Assembly: GCF_000317145.1 (NCBI RefSeq)
Contig: NC_020053.1
Location: forward strand, 270,519 to 334,518
DNA: 64,000 bases
Direction of reading: 5' to 3'
Origin: Chamaesiphon minutus PCC 6605
Lineage (GTDB): Bacteria; Cyanobacteriota; Cyanobacteriia; Cyanobacteriales; Chamaesiphonaceae
Part shown: positions 1 to 8,403 of the stretch, one piece after another
How the letters are laid out: every line of letters begins with the position of its first letter
Position numbering within the stretch: position 1 is the first letter of the stretch
Translations under genes and position numbers: made by a program
The notes under the pieces: model-generated
Database searches by the model: none
Told to the model about the DNA's origin: nothing
Seen by the model: the letters and a program-made list of their open reading frames with translations, nothing else

Positions 1-251
1 TCGGTGCTGGGGAGGATAAAATATTTGGTGATAATATCTCGACTAACTGAGGCATTCTTGGGAGCGATCCCTAATTCGTCGCTTAAAAATGCTGAGAGAT
101 CGTCTTTGTTTAATTGCTGGGGGTGTCTATTTGCCGCCCGATCTTTCTGTTGTTTGGGCGGCGCATCGGTTTCTACCCACAGATAAAAGTTTCCTGCTTG
201 GATAAATTCATCACCTGAGTTGGGAATCCATGTACCGTGCAGAATTTTCAT
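1..251 (-). CDS. SNF2-family DEAD/DEAH helicase, N-terminal part (runs off the left edge)
   Basis: The minus strand is open from an ATG at 251 to the window edge (83 full codons). The protein begins MKILHGTWIPNSGDEFIQ and continues with GNFYLWVETD, the conserved opening of cyanobacterial SNF2-type helicases, whose N-terminal region precedes the helicase core. Only this N-terminal segment is visible, so no ATPase motif can be checked. It faces away from the HNH gene to its right; the 200-bp gap between them should hold both promoters. The family match is from memory of the N-terminal sequence and the exact role is unknown. Confidence 0.7.
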   Translation of the reverse strand, partial: MKILHGTWIPNSGDEFIQAGNFYLWVETDAPPKQQKDRAANRHPQQLNKDDLSAFLSDELGIAPKNASVSRDIITKYFILPST

Positions 252-447
252 ACAGGGTGCCGATCTTGCTGAAGAGACTTGTTTAGCTTTATTTTAGCCT
301 GTAAGTGCCTGGTATTTGAGTGCCCCTTGGTATGATGGTGAAGGGCGAATCGAGTCCAGAAGACTTGGGATTAGAGCCACCACAGAATCCAAATGTTCGA
401 GCGGCATGTAAAGGCTGAAGCACAGTTTACCGAGTAAGTTGAGAATT

Positions 448-930
448 ATGGCTTTAACGCTGGAATATCCAGATAATTGGGCGGACATTGCCACTACAGT
501 CAAGCAAGCGGCAGGATATCGCTGTAACCGCTGTGGCTTGAAGTGTCTGCCCCCAAATAATAGTTATCGCCATCTAGATTTATCTCTCAGACGTAAGCTT
601 TCGGCGCAAGTCCACCACCTGGATGGGAATCCCGCACAGAACGACAGGTCAAATCTCGTCTGCTTGTGCAGCGGGTGTCATTTACGGATGCACCGCCATC
701 GTCCTCAACCGACACCAGGGCAATTATCGCTGAAGTTAAAGCTTACCAAAGTACGCAGATCGCGCCAGAACAAGCAAAATTGGCAGTTAACCCTTGCTGA
801 TTTAATCGATCGATTGCCCCGATTATCCACGGAATTGCATCGGCAAATGGAATTAGACTTGTCTATTAAGAAGGCTCTCTGCACGACTGAAGCTCATAGA
901 GAAATAGCTGACAATAGCGAGATCGGCTGA
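448..930 (+). CDS. HNH-type zinc-binding nuclease-like protein
   Basis: A 160-residue protein with an HNH/McrA-like layout: CNRCG (residues 26-30) gives one pair of zinc ligands, HHLDGNP (56-62) supplies the catalytic-type histidines, and CLCSGCHLRMH (72-82) closes the finger and the final H motif. The C-terminal half is basic and lacks a recognisable domain. A TTG nine bases upstream is also in frame, but the ATG at 448 is preferred. Neither start has a strong ribosome-binding site. It stands alone on the plus strand and ends just before the palindrome that marks the end of parB. Stand-alone HNH proteins of this size are common on plasmids; the substrate cannot be inferred. Confidence 0.75.
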   Translation: MALTLEYPDNWADIATTVKQAAGYRCNRCGLKCLPPNNSYRHLDLSLRRKLSAQVHHLDGNPAQNDRSNLVCLCSGCHLRMHRHRPQPTPGQLSLKLKLTKVRRSRQNKQNWQLTLADLIDRLPRLSTELHRQMELDLSIKKALCTTEAHREIADNSEIG

Positions 931-938
931 CCATAAAA

Positions 939-966
939 AATTGTGGGACAACGTTGTCCCACAATT
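939..966. repeat. Perfect 28-bp palindrome, candidate parS (copy 1)
   Basis: The inverted repeat has the half-site AATTGTGGGACAAC followed by its exact reverse complement. It lies 17 bp beyond the stop of parB. The 22-bp core (half-site TGTGGGACAAC) recurs perfectly at 3080-3105, just upstream of parA, and at 51739-51768. No T-tract adjoins it in either direction and the half-site is identical in three separate places, which favours a protein-binding site over a terminator. The position around parAB suggests a centromere site bound by ParB (inference). Confidence 0.65.
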
Positions 967-983
967 AAAATCGATGGTGGATG

Positions 984-2162
984 TCAAGTTGACTGCTGAA
1001 GCTCAGAACGTTTGATTTTCAATGCCTTTTGGATTTCCTTGAGTGCGCGTTCGAGGTCGGATAGTTCTCGATCGGTTTGAATATCTGATAGCAATTTGTT
1101 CACCTTCCCAGTTACTTGAACGACTCGATCTGGTTTGGAAATCGGCGTGGGTGAATGACTCTCGATAATGTCATTAACTAAAACCTTGGTTTCCATCAAC
1201 GATAATTTATCTTCAGCTATTTGTTGAATTACTTCAGCTCTGGCTTTGACAGCATCTTCCTCTGACTGTCCCAAATATTGAGGTGTAAGTCGATCGATCT
1301 GTTTTGCCTTGCTACCTTCAATCCCATACTCTCTAATCGCCGCTTTCACATCATCAGCTACCTTCAGCAACGGTAAAATGTGCTTACTGATGCTAGCAGG
1401 ATGGAGTTGCAGTGCCAGAATTACCTGAAAAATCTGTTTTTCCTCATCCTTATTATCGATCCGGTTCAGCCATGCTTGCTGCGTGTCGGGATCGGCAATT
1501 TTCAGCAGATTAAAATCTGGATTAGTCCCTTCTCGCTCCATCTTCCGCAAAGCAGCATGAAGAGTTTTAGGGATGTCAGTTTCTCGTCCGCTCCAATTGG
1601 GATAACGATCGACCGTAATTTTGACGATCGCTTCGGCGATATCGAGATCGTGAAGGCGTTGTGATTGAATGCTGGTGACGACCTGCCGCTCGAAGATCTC
1701 TGTCGCATTTAGAGATTCTGCTGAGGTTAAAAACACCGCATCCAACTTCTCCCAATCTAGTTTTTGAGCACTGCGCCAGCGCAATTCACCTTCAAATAAC
1801 TTGTAGCGATCGCCATTTGGAATGACGATAATCGGCGTGAGCTGACCCTTGGTGCGAAGACTTTCAGCCCGTTCTTGAATTAGCGCAGGGGGAATTACAG
1901 TACGCGGTTGAGCCTCATCCCGATCGATCGAACTTATTAAAATCTGATGAACGCCAGATCGCTCGGCTAATTGTGCCGTGAGCTGCTCGATCTGAAGTTC
2001 GAGTTGAGACTGCTGGACGCTATCGAGTTCCAGTGACTTGAGCCTAGCAACTTCAGCTTTGAGTTCCTCTACCTCGGATTGTAAGCCCTCAATTTGTTGG
2101 TATTCCCGCGCACCTTGGAAAGAATCGCGCAATCCGCCGAGTTTTTTAGTTTGAGCAACCAT
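984..2162 (-). CDS. parB: ParB-family plasmid partition protein
   Basis: 392 residues. Residues 20-70 form a Leu/Glu-rich coiled-coil-like stretch. A ParB/sulfiredoxin-fold N-domain follows (about 74-135), with DEAQPRT at 82-88, an SLRTKGQLTPIIV-type segment and GELRWRSA (125-132), the counterpart of the GERRxRA box that binds CTP in ParB proteins. The C-terminal half holds a helical DNA-binding-type region. It starts 5 bp after the stop of parA and is clearly co-transcribed with it. The long N-terminal coiled coil is unusual for chromosomal ParB but not for plasmid forms. Palindromes at 939-966 and 3080-3105 bracket the pair and are the obvious candidate targets. Confidence 0.85.
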   Translation of the reverse strand: MVAQTKKLGGLRDSFQGAREYQQIEGLQSEVEELKAEVARLKSLELDSVQQSQLELQIEQLTAQLAERSGVHQILISSIDRDEAQPRTVIPPALIQERAESLRTKGQLTPIIVIPNGDRYKLFEGELRWRSAQKLDWEKLDAVFLTSAESLNATEIFERQVVTSIQSQRLHDLDIAEAIVKITVDRYPNWSGRETDIPKTLHAALRKMEREGTNPDFNLLKIADPDTQQAWLNRIDNKDEEKQIFQVILALQLHPASISKHILPLLKVADDVKAAIREYGIEGSKAKQIDRLTPQYLGQSEEDAVKARAEVIQQIAEDKLSLMETKVLVNDIIESHSPTPISKPDRVVQVTGKVNKLLSDIQTDRELSDLERALKEIQKALKIKRSELQQST

Positions 2163-2167
2163 AAATT

Positions 2168-3052
2168 TTATGCCTCCGTTAATAATTCCACAATTTTGGC
2201 GGTAATCGGGTCGAAATCTTTGATAGCATCACAGCCCGGACGATAAAGCTGTAGCGGCAATCGTTCCAAAGATGCGTTGAGATAGTAATTAGATTGACGA
2301 ATCGCAGGGAAGCAATGAATCCCCATCTCTTCGATTAGCACTGGCAGCGTATCGCTCAAATCGATGTCTGTACGGAGCTTACCCTGCTTGTTCAGTCCTA
2401 AAAAATTCCGGTGCATCGCAGTTTCAGCCCAATCTACCCGATTGGGGACGAATCCCAAAATCTCTGGTTTAGGCCGCAGTCTCAATTCTGATAATTGCCT
2501 AAAGTACCACCGGATAAACCCAGCAAAGCCCTCAGCATCCTTATTCTCTGGCTTAATCGGCGATAGAACGTGGGTGCTAGCAGCCAGGGCAACGACCCCC
2601 ATTGGTTCTAAGGTGGCTGGGGTATCGAATAAAATCACATCGGCAGCTAGGGGATAATCTTCGAGCCGATCCTGTAATAAATAATGTCCGCGTGGATTAA
2701 GGGGGATTTCGCGAATTACTCGCTCGATCGCCTCACCACCTTGGATAGCGGTAATTTTGTCAGTTTTTTCTGCCCAGACTGGTTTGAGGGGATAGTTTCC
2801 AGCAAAATCAGGCTCGAACACCGTCGCGATCGAGTCTTGTGGTTCTGGATTCATGGACAATCCAGTGAAGGTACTCAAGGAACTAGAGATATCTAATTCG
2901 ATAATCGTCACCTTAAATCCTTTGGCAGCGATCGCATATGCCAAATGAACGGCAGCGGTTGTTTTACCAGAGCCGCCAGCATTACTGGCAATACAAATCC
3001 GAATTTGTCTTTGAGCCACTTTGGACTGGCTACTTTTTTGCGGTAAGGTCAT
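2168..3052 (-). CDS. parA: ParA-family partition ATPase
   Basis: 294 residues. A deviant Walker A motif, SNAGGSGKTT (residues 23-32), sits near the N-terminus, followed by the ParA/MinD-type hydrophobic strand ending in a DTPAT switch motif (FDTPATLEP). This is the motor of a type I partition system, working with the ParB encoded immediately downstream to move plasmid copies apart. The short N-terminus lacks the helix-turn-helix extension of type Ia ParA, so self-repression would more likely be done by ParB. The palindrome at 3080-3105 lies 27 bp upstream of the start, where it could serve both as operator and as parS. Confidence 0.88.
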   Translation of the reverse strand: MTLPQKSSQSKVAQRQIRICIASNAGGSGKTTAAVHLAYAIAAKGFKVTIIELDISSSLSTFTGLSMNPEPQDSIATVFEPDFAGNYPLKPVWAEKTDKITAIQGGEAIERVIREIPLNPRGHYLLQDRLEDYPLAADVILFDTPATLEPMGVVALAASTHVLSPIKPENKDAEGFAGFIRWYFRQLSELRLRPKPEILGFVPNRVDWAETAMHRNFLGLNKQGKLRTDIDLSDTLPVLIEEMGIHCFPAIRQSNYYLNASLERLPLQLYRPGCDAIKDFDPITAKIVELLTEA

Positions 3053-3079
3053 GTGGTAGATGTGCGAACTTTACGCAAG

Positions 3080-3105
3080 CGTGTGGGACAACGTTGTCCC
3101 ACACG
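3080..3105. repeat. Perfect 26-bp palindrome, candidate parS/operator (copy 2)
   Basis: Half-site CGTGTGGGACAAC followed by its exact mirror. It shares a perfect 22-bp core with the copies at 939-966 and 51739-51768 while the outermost bases differ, yet remain self-complementary in each copy. It lies in the gap between the relaxase stop and the parA start, where the parAB promoter must be. Confidence 0.65.
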
Positions 3106-3145
3106 ATAGATTGAACCACATAAAGTGCAAATCTGTTAGCGATCG

Positions 3146-4381
3146 CTAAAAAGACAGACCTTCTTCCTCAAAGTATTCATCTTGCTCCCGTTGGAGTAGC
3201 CTCGCCTCTGGCGAATCTAAATCGCTGACGACATAAGCAGCAATTCTAATAAATTCATCCGCTTCCTCTAAAGCTTCACGATTCACCAGAGGTGACGCTA
3301 CGCGAACGAGGGGAGTTTCAAACTTTTTAGACTCCACCCCATTAAAGCGTTCGAGTTGCTCGACATCCGTGCGCTCGATATGGGGCAAGCCCACTGGTTC
3401 CCACTTACCATCCTTTGTCTGAGTAGCTTTGAGCATCAGTCGATGGGGGCGCATCCGCATGACGGTTAAAATGTCCCCTTCTAATTTAATATCTGCCCGA
3501 CTGTTCTTAAACTTTCTGCCCCGTCCTAATTTCAGCACTGCCATCTCCACAGCCCGATCGAACATTTCGCGATCCAGCATACTCAAACGCACGGGCTTTT
3601 CTTGGCTCTTGATATTAGTCGCTTGCATTAACGCAAGATCGAGATCGGTAATCGGGACTCGCTGGCTCACTACCGACCACTTCGAGCCAATATCGACACC
3701 CTTATAAACTCGATCGTCTTTGAGAAAGGTCACGCCCTTGATACAATCGCGATCGCTAAGATTAAAGCGAACATCGATATCAGATTCAGCCAAGCGATCG
3801 AGCCAAGTTTGGAGATTCGGGCAATCCTGGAGCGAAGTAGCGACGAGCCGAGCGATATCCGTATTGAGGTGCAGCCCTTGAGCTTTTCGATGTTTGAGTT
3901 CCCAAGATGATGTTATTTTCTGCAATCCAAAATCGCGCTCTAATTCTCTGAGGATCGTTTGAATCTTGTATCGATCGAAACTATCTTTTACATATTCACC
4001 TAACACCGTTACAGCATTAGTCACAACATGAATATGGTCGTGGTCGTGAGCGTAATCGTGTCCTGGGTCGTCGCGGTCGTGATCGATCGCAATAAACTGG
4101 CAGTCTTCATAGCCCAATCGATCGAGAACTCGAAAGGCAACTGCTTCTTTGATAACATCGTCAACCCGACCATCCGCTGGGGCGAATGAAATTGAGAAGT
4201 GACGAACGGGTTTAGTTACACTAGGACGGAGATTAGCTACGAGTCGAAACTCCCGCGCTAAGTCGGCAGGCGTGGAACTAGCAACACAACTACTAATGAT
4301 GCGAGGTTTTTTATCTGGGTCAAGCAAATAGCCCATTAGGCCCCCAAAGCCTTTACCTTTAGTGATATTAGCGATCGTCAT
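3146..4381 (-). CDS. Relaxase / mobilization nuclease
   Basis: 411 residues. The N-terminus has the relaxase pattern KGKGFGGLMGYLLDPDK, with Tyr18 a candidate for the nucleophile that cleaves oriT. The HUH-type metal site is at residues 112-118 (HDHDHIH) followed by VVTNAV, as in the relaxase/mobilization nuclease domain (PF03432, MOBP-like). The region after about residue 170 has no recognisable helicase or primase domain. The start overlaps the mobC-like gene by 14 bp, so translation is likely coupled. One palindromic cyanobacterial repeat (GACGCTACGCGAACG) is embedded in frame near 3295. The exact MOB class is not resolved. Confidence 0.85.
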   Translation of the reverse strand: MTIANITKGKGFGGLMGYLLDPDKKPRIISSCVASSTPADLAREFRLVANLRPSVTKPVRHFSISFAPADGRVDDVIKEAVAFRVLDRLGYEDCQFIAIDHDRDDPGHDYAHDHDHIHVVTNAVTVLGEYVKDSFDRYKIQTILRELERDFGLQKITSSWELKHRKAQGLHLNTDIARLVATSLQDCPNLQTWLDRLAESDIDVRFNLSDRDCIKGVTFLKDDRVYKGVDIGSKWSVVSQRVPITDLDLALMQATNIKSQEKPVRLSMLDREMFDRAVEMAVLKLGRGRKFKNSRADIKLEGDILTVMRMRPHRLMLKATQTKDGKWEPVGLPHIERTDVEQLERFNGVESKKFETPLVRVASPLVNREALEEADEFIRIAAYVVSDLDSPEARLLQREQDEYFEEEGLSF

Positions 4382-4769
4382 GACTTTGGGTAAGTGCGAT
4401 GAGAATTGCCTGGATAGCTTGTTGGTTATCTGCGATTAGCTGCTGTAGTTGCTGGGAATCGACAGCAACAGATTTTCCATTTAGCAGAGCGCGATTCATA
4501 GCTCTACCGATCTGTTGGAGATCGTTACCCTGCGACTTGAGTTCGCGAAGGTTTAACATTAACGGAGCGTAATTCGGATCTGGGAGGTGCCGAGCGATCG
4601 GATAAGTTTGCTTTTTACCTCTAGATATTAGAAACTGGGAACGATTCAGACCGACTTGCTTGGCATTGGCTTCGATAATTTCTAAATCCTGGCTTCCTAC
4701 TCGTAATTCGATGCGATTAGTTTTCCGATCGGAAGTCTTTATCTTTGGGTGTTTATCTAGATTACTCAC
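4368..4769 (-). CDS. MobC-like relaxosome accessory protein
   Basis: 133 residues. The segment KTNRIELRVGSQDLEIIEANAKQVGL reads like a ribbon-helix-helix start, and the C-terminal part (LRELKSQGNDLQQIGRAMNRAL) matches the MobC/bacterial mobilization motif in which an LxxIGxNxNQ-type helix contacts the relaxase. Such proteins bind oriT and help the relaxase open the DNA. It precedes and overlaps the relaxase gene, the usual order. The divergent non-coding stretch upstream (4770-5314) is therefore where oriT would be expected. Confidence 0.8.
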   Translation of the reverse strand: MSNLDKHPKIKTSDRKTNRIELRVGSQDLEIIEANAKQVGLNRSQFLISRGKKQTYPIARHLPDPNYAPLMLNLRELKSQGNDLQQIGRAMNRALLNGKSVAVDSQQLQQLIADNQQAIQAILIALTQSHDDR

Positions 4770-5314
4770 AACTGCTCGGAGCTACTTTTACTTACAGATC
4801 GCCAGAGCGTTTACTACGGAGGCAGACACGCAAAGTATTATGAAATTTATGGATTTTTCAGGGCTAAGTGAGCGGTGTCAACCGATCGATTAGTCTCAAA
4901 AATAAGGAGAGGACGAGGGCGAAAACCCATAACCAGATTGCACCGATTGGAGACTGCCACAGGCAATTGTACGGGCACTAACATAGCTGGCTACTCCTCC
5001 TACCACTAACTCCAGGCTGCACTCAATTCTATGCTTTCACCGATAGATTCGGATCGGTTAAATTGCGGGTAAATTCTGGGGTAATTTAGCGGTTTTGAGG
5101 TAGGTTGCTATTAATAATTCAGTTAAATTGGGGTGTTTTAGGGGTGCAACAGGGGGGATAAATAGGGGTGTAATCGGTCATCTAGCTGGAGTTATCACCC
5201 CGAACATGTGGGATTTAGAGGTGTTATGAGGGTGCTTTTGGGGGGATTGGCGGTCGTAAGATCGATGGCGATCGAGATATATTATCGTGGTGCCGATCGT
5301 GAGTCTAATCTGAC
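4770..5314. other. 545-bp non-coding region with G-rich repeats, candidate oriT or iterons
   Basis: No credible gene lies in this divergent gap. From about 5058 the plus strand holds spaced G-rich words: GTTAAATTGCGGGT (near 5057), GTTAAATTGGGGTG (near 5122), then TTTTAGGGGTGC, AATAGGGGTGTAAT, TTAGAGGTGTTATGAGGGTG and a run of six Gs near 5240. A mirror ATCACCCC occurs near 5195. The repeats are imperfect and not strictly periodic. The position next to mobC-relaxase argues for oriT; the repeated GGGGTG words would also fit iterons bound by an initiator. No nick site can be assigned from sequence alone. Confidence 0.4.
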
Positions 5315-5758
5315 ATGTTTAAATTCGACATCATCAAAAGTGATTTCAATCAGGTACTAATTGCCGAGTTTCTCAAACGCATCGGTAAGAGCAAGCCAAC
5401 AATCCTCAAGGCACTCTATGGTTTTTATGCTTCGCAGGCACGATCCGAACATCCCGATAGTTCGCAACAAGACATCGAGCTAGCACTACTCGAATCGCTC
5501 AATACGTTATCCGCTCAGATGAGATTCTTGGTTAATTACCACAGAGTTAAAGATGGGATTAACTTATCGCCTGAATGTTTGATGAGTTTTGGGTTATTGC
5601 CGATATCTCAACCATTAACTACTCCACAGGCTCAGTTCACAGATTCGGCTTCAGTCGATTCCCCACAGGGGACGCTTCGCGAACGCGATGACGATGAGGA
5701 GGTGTGGGTACAGCCGCCATCATCTTTTGACTTTTCGGTCTTGGGGATGAATAAGTAG
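5315..5758 (+). CDS. Conserved-looking hypothetical protein, first gene of the actin/ParA operon
   Basis: 147 residues with no family I can name. The first ~95 residues look helical (FLKRIGKSKPTILKALYGFYASQ, then LLESLNTLSAQMRFLVNYHRV) and the C-terminus is acidic and Pro/Ser-rich. A cyanobacterial repeat (CCCCACAGGGGACGCTTCGCGAACG-like, about 5660-5690) is inserted in frame near residues 115-125, in the disordered part. It lies 29 bp before the actin-like gene on the same strand, so it may be a small DNA-binding adaptor of the kind that accompanies ParM-type systems, but that is inference from position only. Confidence 0.6.
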   Translation: MFKFDIIKSDFNQVLIAEFLKRIGKSKPTILKALYGFYASQARSEHPDSSQQDIELALLESLNTLSAQMRFLVNYHRVKDGINLSPECLMSFGLLPISQPLTTPQAQFTDSASVDSPQGTLRERDDDEEVWVQPPSSFDFSVLGMNK

Positions 5759-5787
5759 GTGTCGATCGAATATATCAGTGAGTAAAC

Positions 5788-6951
5788 ATGGCTAAACGCA
5801 AGAGATTATCTGCGGCGATCGATCTGGGTTCGAGTTTAATTAAGATCGTGGGGGTTTGCGACGGCGCGATGAGTGCGGTGGTGATGTCCCCAGAATTAAT
5901 CGCCGTCAATCGGGGATCTTTAGATAATGGAGCGAATTACAGTCTGGGGACGGGAGCGGCAACTGCGACAGTCGATTATTGCTTTGTTGGTGTCAATGAC
6001 AATTATTATGCCGTCGGCGATCTGGCACAGCGGTTTGGAGCTTTGCAACGGTTCAAGCCACTGAAGACCGAATCTGCCGCCTACAAGATTTTGGCAGTTG
6101 TCGCGATTCTAGCCCAGCGGTTTGGATTGGGGCATAGCTTCGATCTCTCGATCGGGTGCTTGTTACCGCCTGGAGAGCTGATGGATCGGGCATTATTGAA
6201 ACAACAACTCATGGAATTTCTGCCCGACTTTGAAGCTCCCCAGGGCAAGATGAATGTGAATTTGGTGGAATCTTGCTTTCATCCAGAAGGTGCCGGGATT
6301 CTGGAATTGTATCGAGATCGGCATCCAACCAGTCTGAGATCGTCAGTGGGAATGCTAATGGCGGGTCATCGCAATCTGACTTGTTATGCGACCAAGAATG
6401 GCGTAATTACCCACTTTGCCAGTTGTGACTTAGGTTTTAGCAACTGGGTAAAAGAAGTGGTCAAGCGCACTGCTGGGTACAAGTTAGAGACATTAACTAG
6501 GGCGATGGCTAACTACTGGTTCGCGCAGGATGCGACAGCTCTCAAGCCGATTCTGCGCCGACAAGAGGAGCGAACCGCCGCACAGGAACTCGCTCATCTA
6601 ATTGAGGTACTGGAATCGACTAACGAGACTTATTGCAATATGGTCTTCGACTGGCTCAACGAACATCTACCGACAGGTATCGAGGAAATGATGATTTCTG
6701 GGGGGACGGCGGATGTCCTGAAAGAGGAGTTGGTGTCTTACTTCGATGAGAAGTTACCACCGCGTCCTGAGCTACATGGCAAAGCGGCAATCTATTACAG
6801 CAACACTGGCTTTAACTTACCAGAGTTAGATGTACCGCCAGAATGTCAGTCGCGGATGGCAGATGTCTACTGTCTGTGGCAGTATTTGATGTCCAAACCC
6901 CAACCAAAACTCACTAAATCTAGAACTAAAACAACCGTAGAGGCGAAATAA
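5788..6951 (+). CDS. ParM-like actin-family plasmid protein
   Basis: 387 residues with the actin/Hsp70 ATPase architecture. The phosphate-1 motif AIDLGSSLIKIV lies at residues 10-21, a second phosphate-type loop (SCDLGFSNW) near 212, and an adenosine-type motif ISGGTADVL near 303. This is the pattern of ParM/Alp actin-like proteins that push plasmids apart as filaments. The next gene, a ParA-like ATPase, starts 5 bp downstream, so the two are coupled. Since a separate parAB pair lies 3 kb away, this module may serve conjugation or a second segregation route. Confidence 0.7.
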   Translation: MAKRKRLSAAIDLGSSLIKIVGVCDGAMSAVVMSPELIAVNRGSLDNGANYSLGTGAATATVDYCFVGVNDNYYAVGDLAQRFGALQRFKPLKTESAAYKILAVVAILAQRFGLGHSFDLSIGCLLPPGELMDRALLKQQLMEFLPDFEAPQGKMNVNLVESCFHPEGAGILELYRDRHPTSLRSSVGMLMAGHRNLTCYATKNGVITHFASCDLGFSNWVKEVVKRTAGYKLETLTRAMANYWFAQDATALKPILRRQEERTAAQELAHLIEVLESTNETYCNMVFDWLNEHLPTGIEEMMISGGTADVLKEELVSYFDEKLPPRPELHGKAAIYYSNTGFNLPELDVPPECQSRMADVYCLWQYLMSKPQPKLTKSRTKTTVEAK

Positions 6952-6956
6952 TCATC

Positions 6957-7973
6957 GTGGTCAAAAAAGCAGTTAAAACAGCTCCAGCAGGAGAGAACGG
7001 AACCGATCTGACTCCAGCCAGAACGACGATCTGGGTCGCGATTAGCGAGAAAGGTGGCATGGGCAAAACGACAGTCGGACTGGCAATAGCAGAGCTACTC
7101 ACTGCCGCAGAGCGTCAATTTTTCCTCATCGATGCCGATGCTTCTACCCCTAATGTTGGCTTAACCTATCGCCAGGAGATGTATCGCGGATTTCGGAACT
7201 CAAACCCCGTGGTAAGTGAAGGTGAATCTACAACTGTCTCGCGTAAGGATAAAAGTTCGACGGCTACCAAGCCCAAAGGGGCAGATTTTATCCTCCAGGA
7301 GCAGATTACCTTTACAGGTAATGCGGATAGCTACTTTCACGCTGATAAAATCTTGGACATCGCGAGGACGCAGGATGTTTTGATCGTGATGCCGTCCCAG
7401 GTGGCAAGTTATGTCAACCGTTGGCTGGAGCAGAATGATGTGGTGGGAATGCTCGCAGATCCCGATAATACGATCGATATCGTCTTTTTCTTCATCACTA
7501 ACGGCACGCCAGAATCGATCGATTTGTTTGTGGAATCAGTCGAGAGTACTCAGGGCAAAATCCCTCACGTTCTAGTCAAAAATCTGGGTGCGCCGACGAA
7601 TATCCGATGGAAGCATGGATTCGATGAAGATGGCAAAGTTCGGGCGATTTTGGATAAATATGGCTTCGGGTCGATCTTCTTCCCTGAGATGGAAGTAGCC
7701 CCAGAAGATAAGAATAAGATCCTCAGCGAGTATATTCCTTTTGGTGAGGCGATCGATTCTGACTGGATTCCCTTTTCGACCAATCGACGGCTCAAAAAGT
7801 GGTTGAAGGAGGCGACACAAGCTTTAGGGAGTACAGGTGTGATTCCGTATCATCCCGACTATATTCCTGAAGCGGTTGTTGCTACGAATCTGGAAGCTGA
7901 GATTAGCCAGAGGCTAGGCTCCGCCAACGAAGCTAGTGAAGCTCCTGCTTTGCAGGATGGGGCGCAGATTTAG
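6957..7973 (+). CDS. ParA/CobQ-like P-loop ATPase
   Basis: 338 residues from a GTG at 6957, 5 bp after the actin-like gene. The deviant Walker A motif ISEKGGMGKTTVGLA spans residues 30-44 and is followed by FFLIDADAS. An internal segment of about 40 residues after residue 78 is longer than usual. Unlike the parA at 2168-3052, no parB follows, so it probably partners with the actin-like protein. ParA-like ATPases of this sort also assist relaxosome positioning (VirC1-like), which would fit the nearby relaxase. A repeat word (AGGCTCCGCCAACG) lies in frame near the C-terminus, and the last codons overlap the convergent HNH gene by 4 bp. Confidence 0.75.
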   Translation: MVKKAVKTAPAGENGTDLTPARTTIWVAISEKGGMGKTTVGLAIAELLTAAERQFFLIDADASTPNVGLTYRQEMYRGFRNSNPVVSEGESTTVSRKDKSSTATKPKGADFILQEQITFTGNADSYFHADKILDIARTQDVLIVMPSQVASYVNRWLEQNDVVGMLADPDNTIDIVFFFITNGTPESIDLFVESVESTQGKIPHVLVKNLGAPTNIRWKHGFDEDGKVRAILDKYGFGSIFFPEMEVAPEDKNKILSEYIPFGEAIDSDWIPFSTNRRLKKWLKEATQALGSTGVIPYHPDYIPEAVVATNLEAEISQRLGSANEASEAPALQDGAQI

Positions 7974-8398
7974 ATATTAAGTGGCAAGTCTGGATATAGT
8001 CCTTGAACTGCTAAGGCTTGTCGGAGTTGAAGGCGGCTGGTTTCGTTCATCTGTAATAGGAAGATTGTGGTTCGTCCGGTCGCGGTTATGCCCACAATCG
8101 ATCCACCTTCAAGTTGAAAATGTTCTGCCCAGATTTGAGTGCGGGGGTTGAACAGTGGCGTAATCGCACCTGTGAGCGGATCGATGCTGGTGAGGTCTGA
8201 ACCCTTGTGACGATTGCAGGGTAAGCAGGCAAGGACTAAATTATCGTCGGTACTCTCGCCGCCATGTTTGATGGCGATAACATGGTCTATCTCGTGGCTG
8301 AAAATGGAAAAGGTTTGGTGAATGCGGCAGTATTCACAAGCCCCTGATGCCCGCTGACTGACTAGCTGGCGGAGTGTGGCTGAAAGATAGATAGTCAT
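7970..8398 (-). CDS. HNH endonuclease family protein
   Basis: 142 residues. CEYC (21-24) and CLPCNRH (58-64) provide the zinc ligands; EIDHVIAIKHGG (36-47) is the first H of the HNH motif and DNLVLAC the Asn region. The C-terminal half, with conserved-looking FNPRTQIWAEHFQ and GITATGRTTI, is typical of a cyanobacterial HNH subfamily that is regularly preceded by a small partner gene, as here (8404-8790, 5-bp gap). The role may be toxin-like or in restriction; no substrate can be inferred. It converges on the ParA-like gene. Confidence 0.8.
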   Translation of the reverse strand: MTIYLSATLRQLVSQRASGACEYCRIHQTFSIFSHEIDHVIAIKHGGESTDDNLVLACLPCNRHKGSDLTSIDPLTGAITPLFNPRTQIWAEHFQLEGGSIVGITATGRTTIFLLQMNETSRLQLRQALAVQGLYPDLPLNI

Positions 8399-8403
8399 CA
8401 GGG

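Noticed and set aside
984-3052. Chromosomal origin region (parAB with dnaA-like context)
   Set aside because: No dnaA, gidAB or ribosomal genes nearby, and the neighbours are relaxase and mobC, which indicates a plasmid partition locus.
939-3105. The parAB-bracketing palindromes as simple terminators
   Set aside because: No T-tract on either side, identical core in three distant places and covarying outer bases, which suits a protein-binding dyad better.
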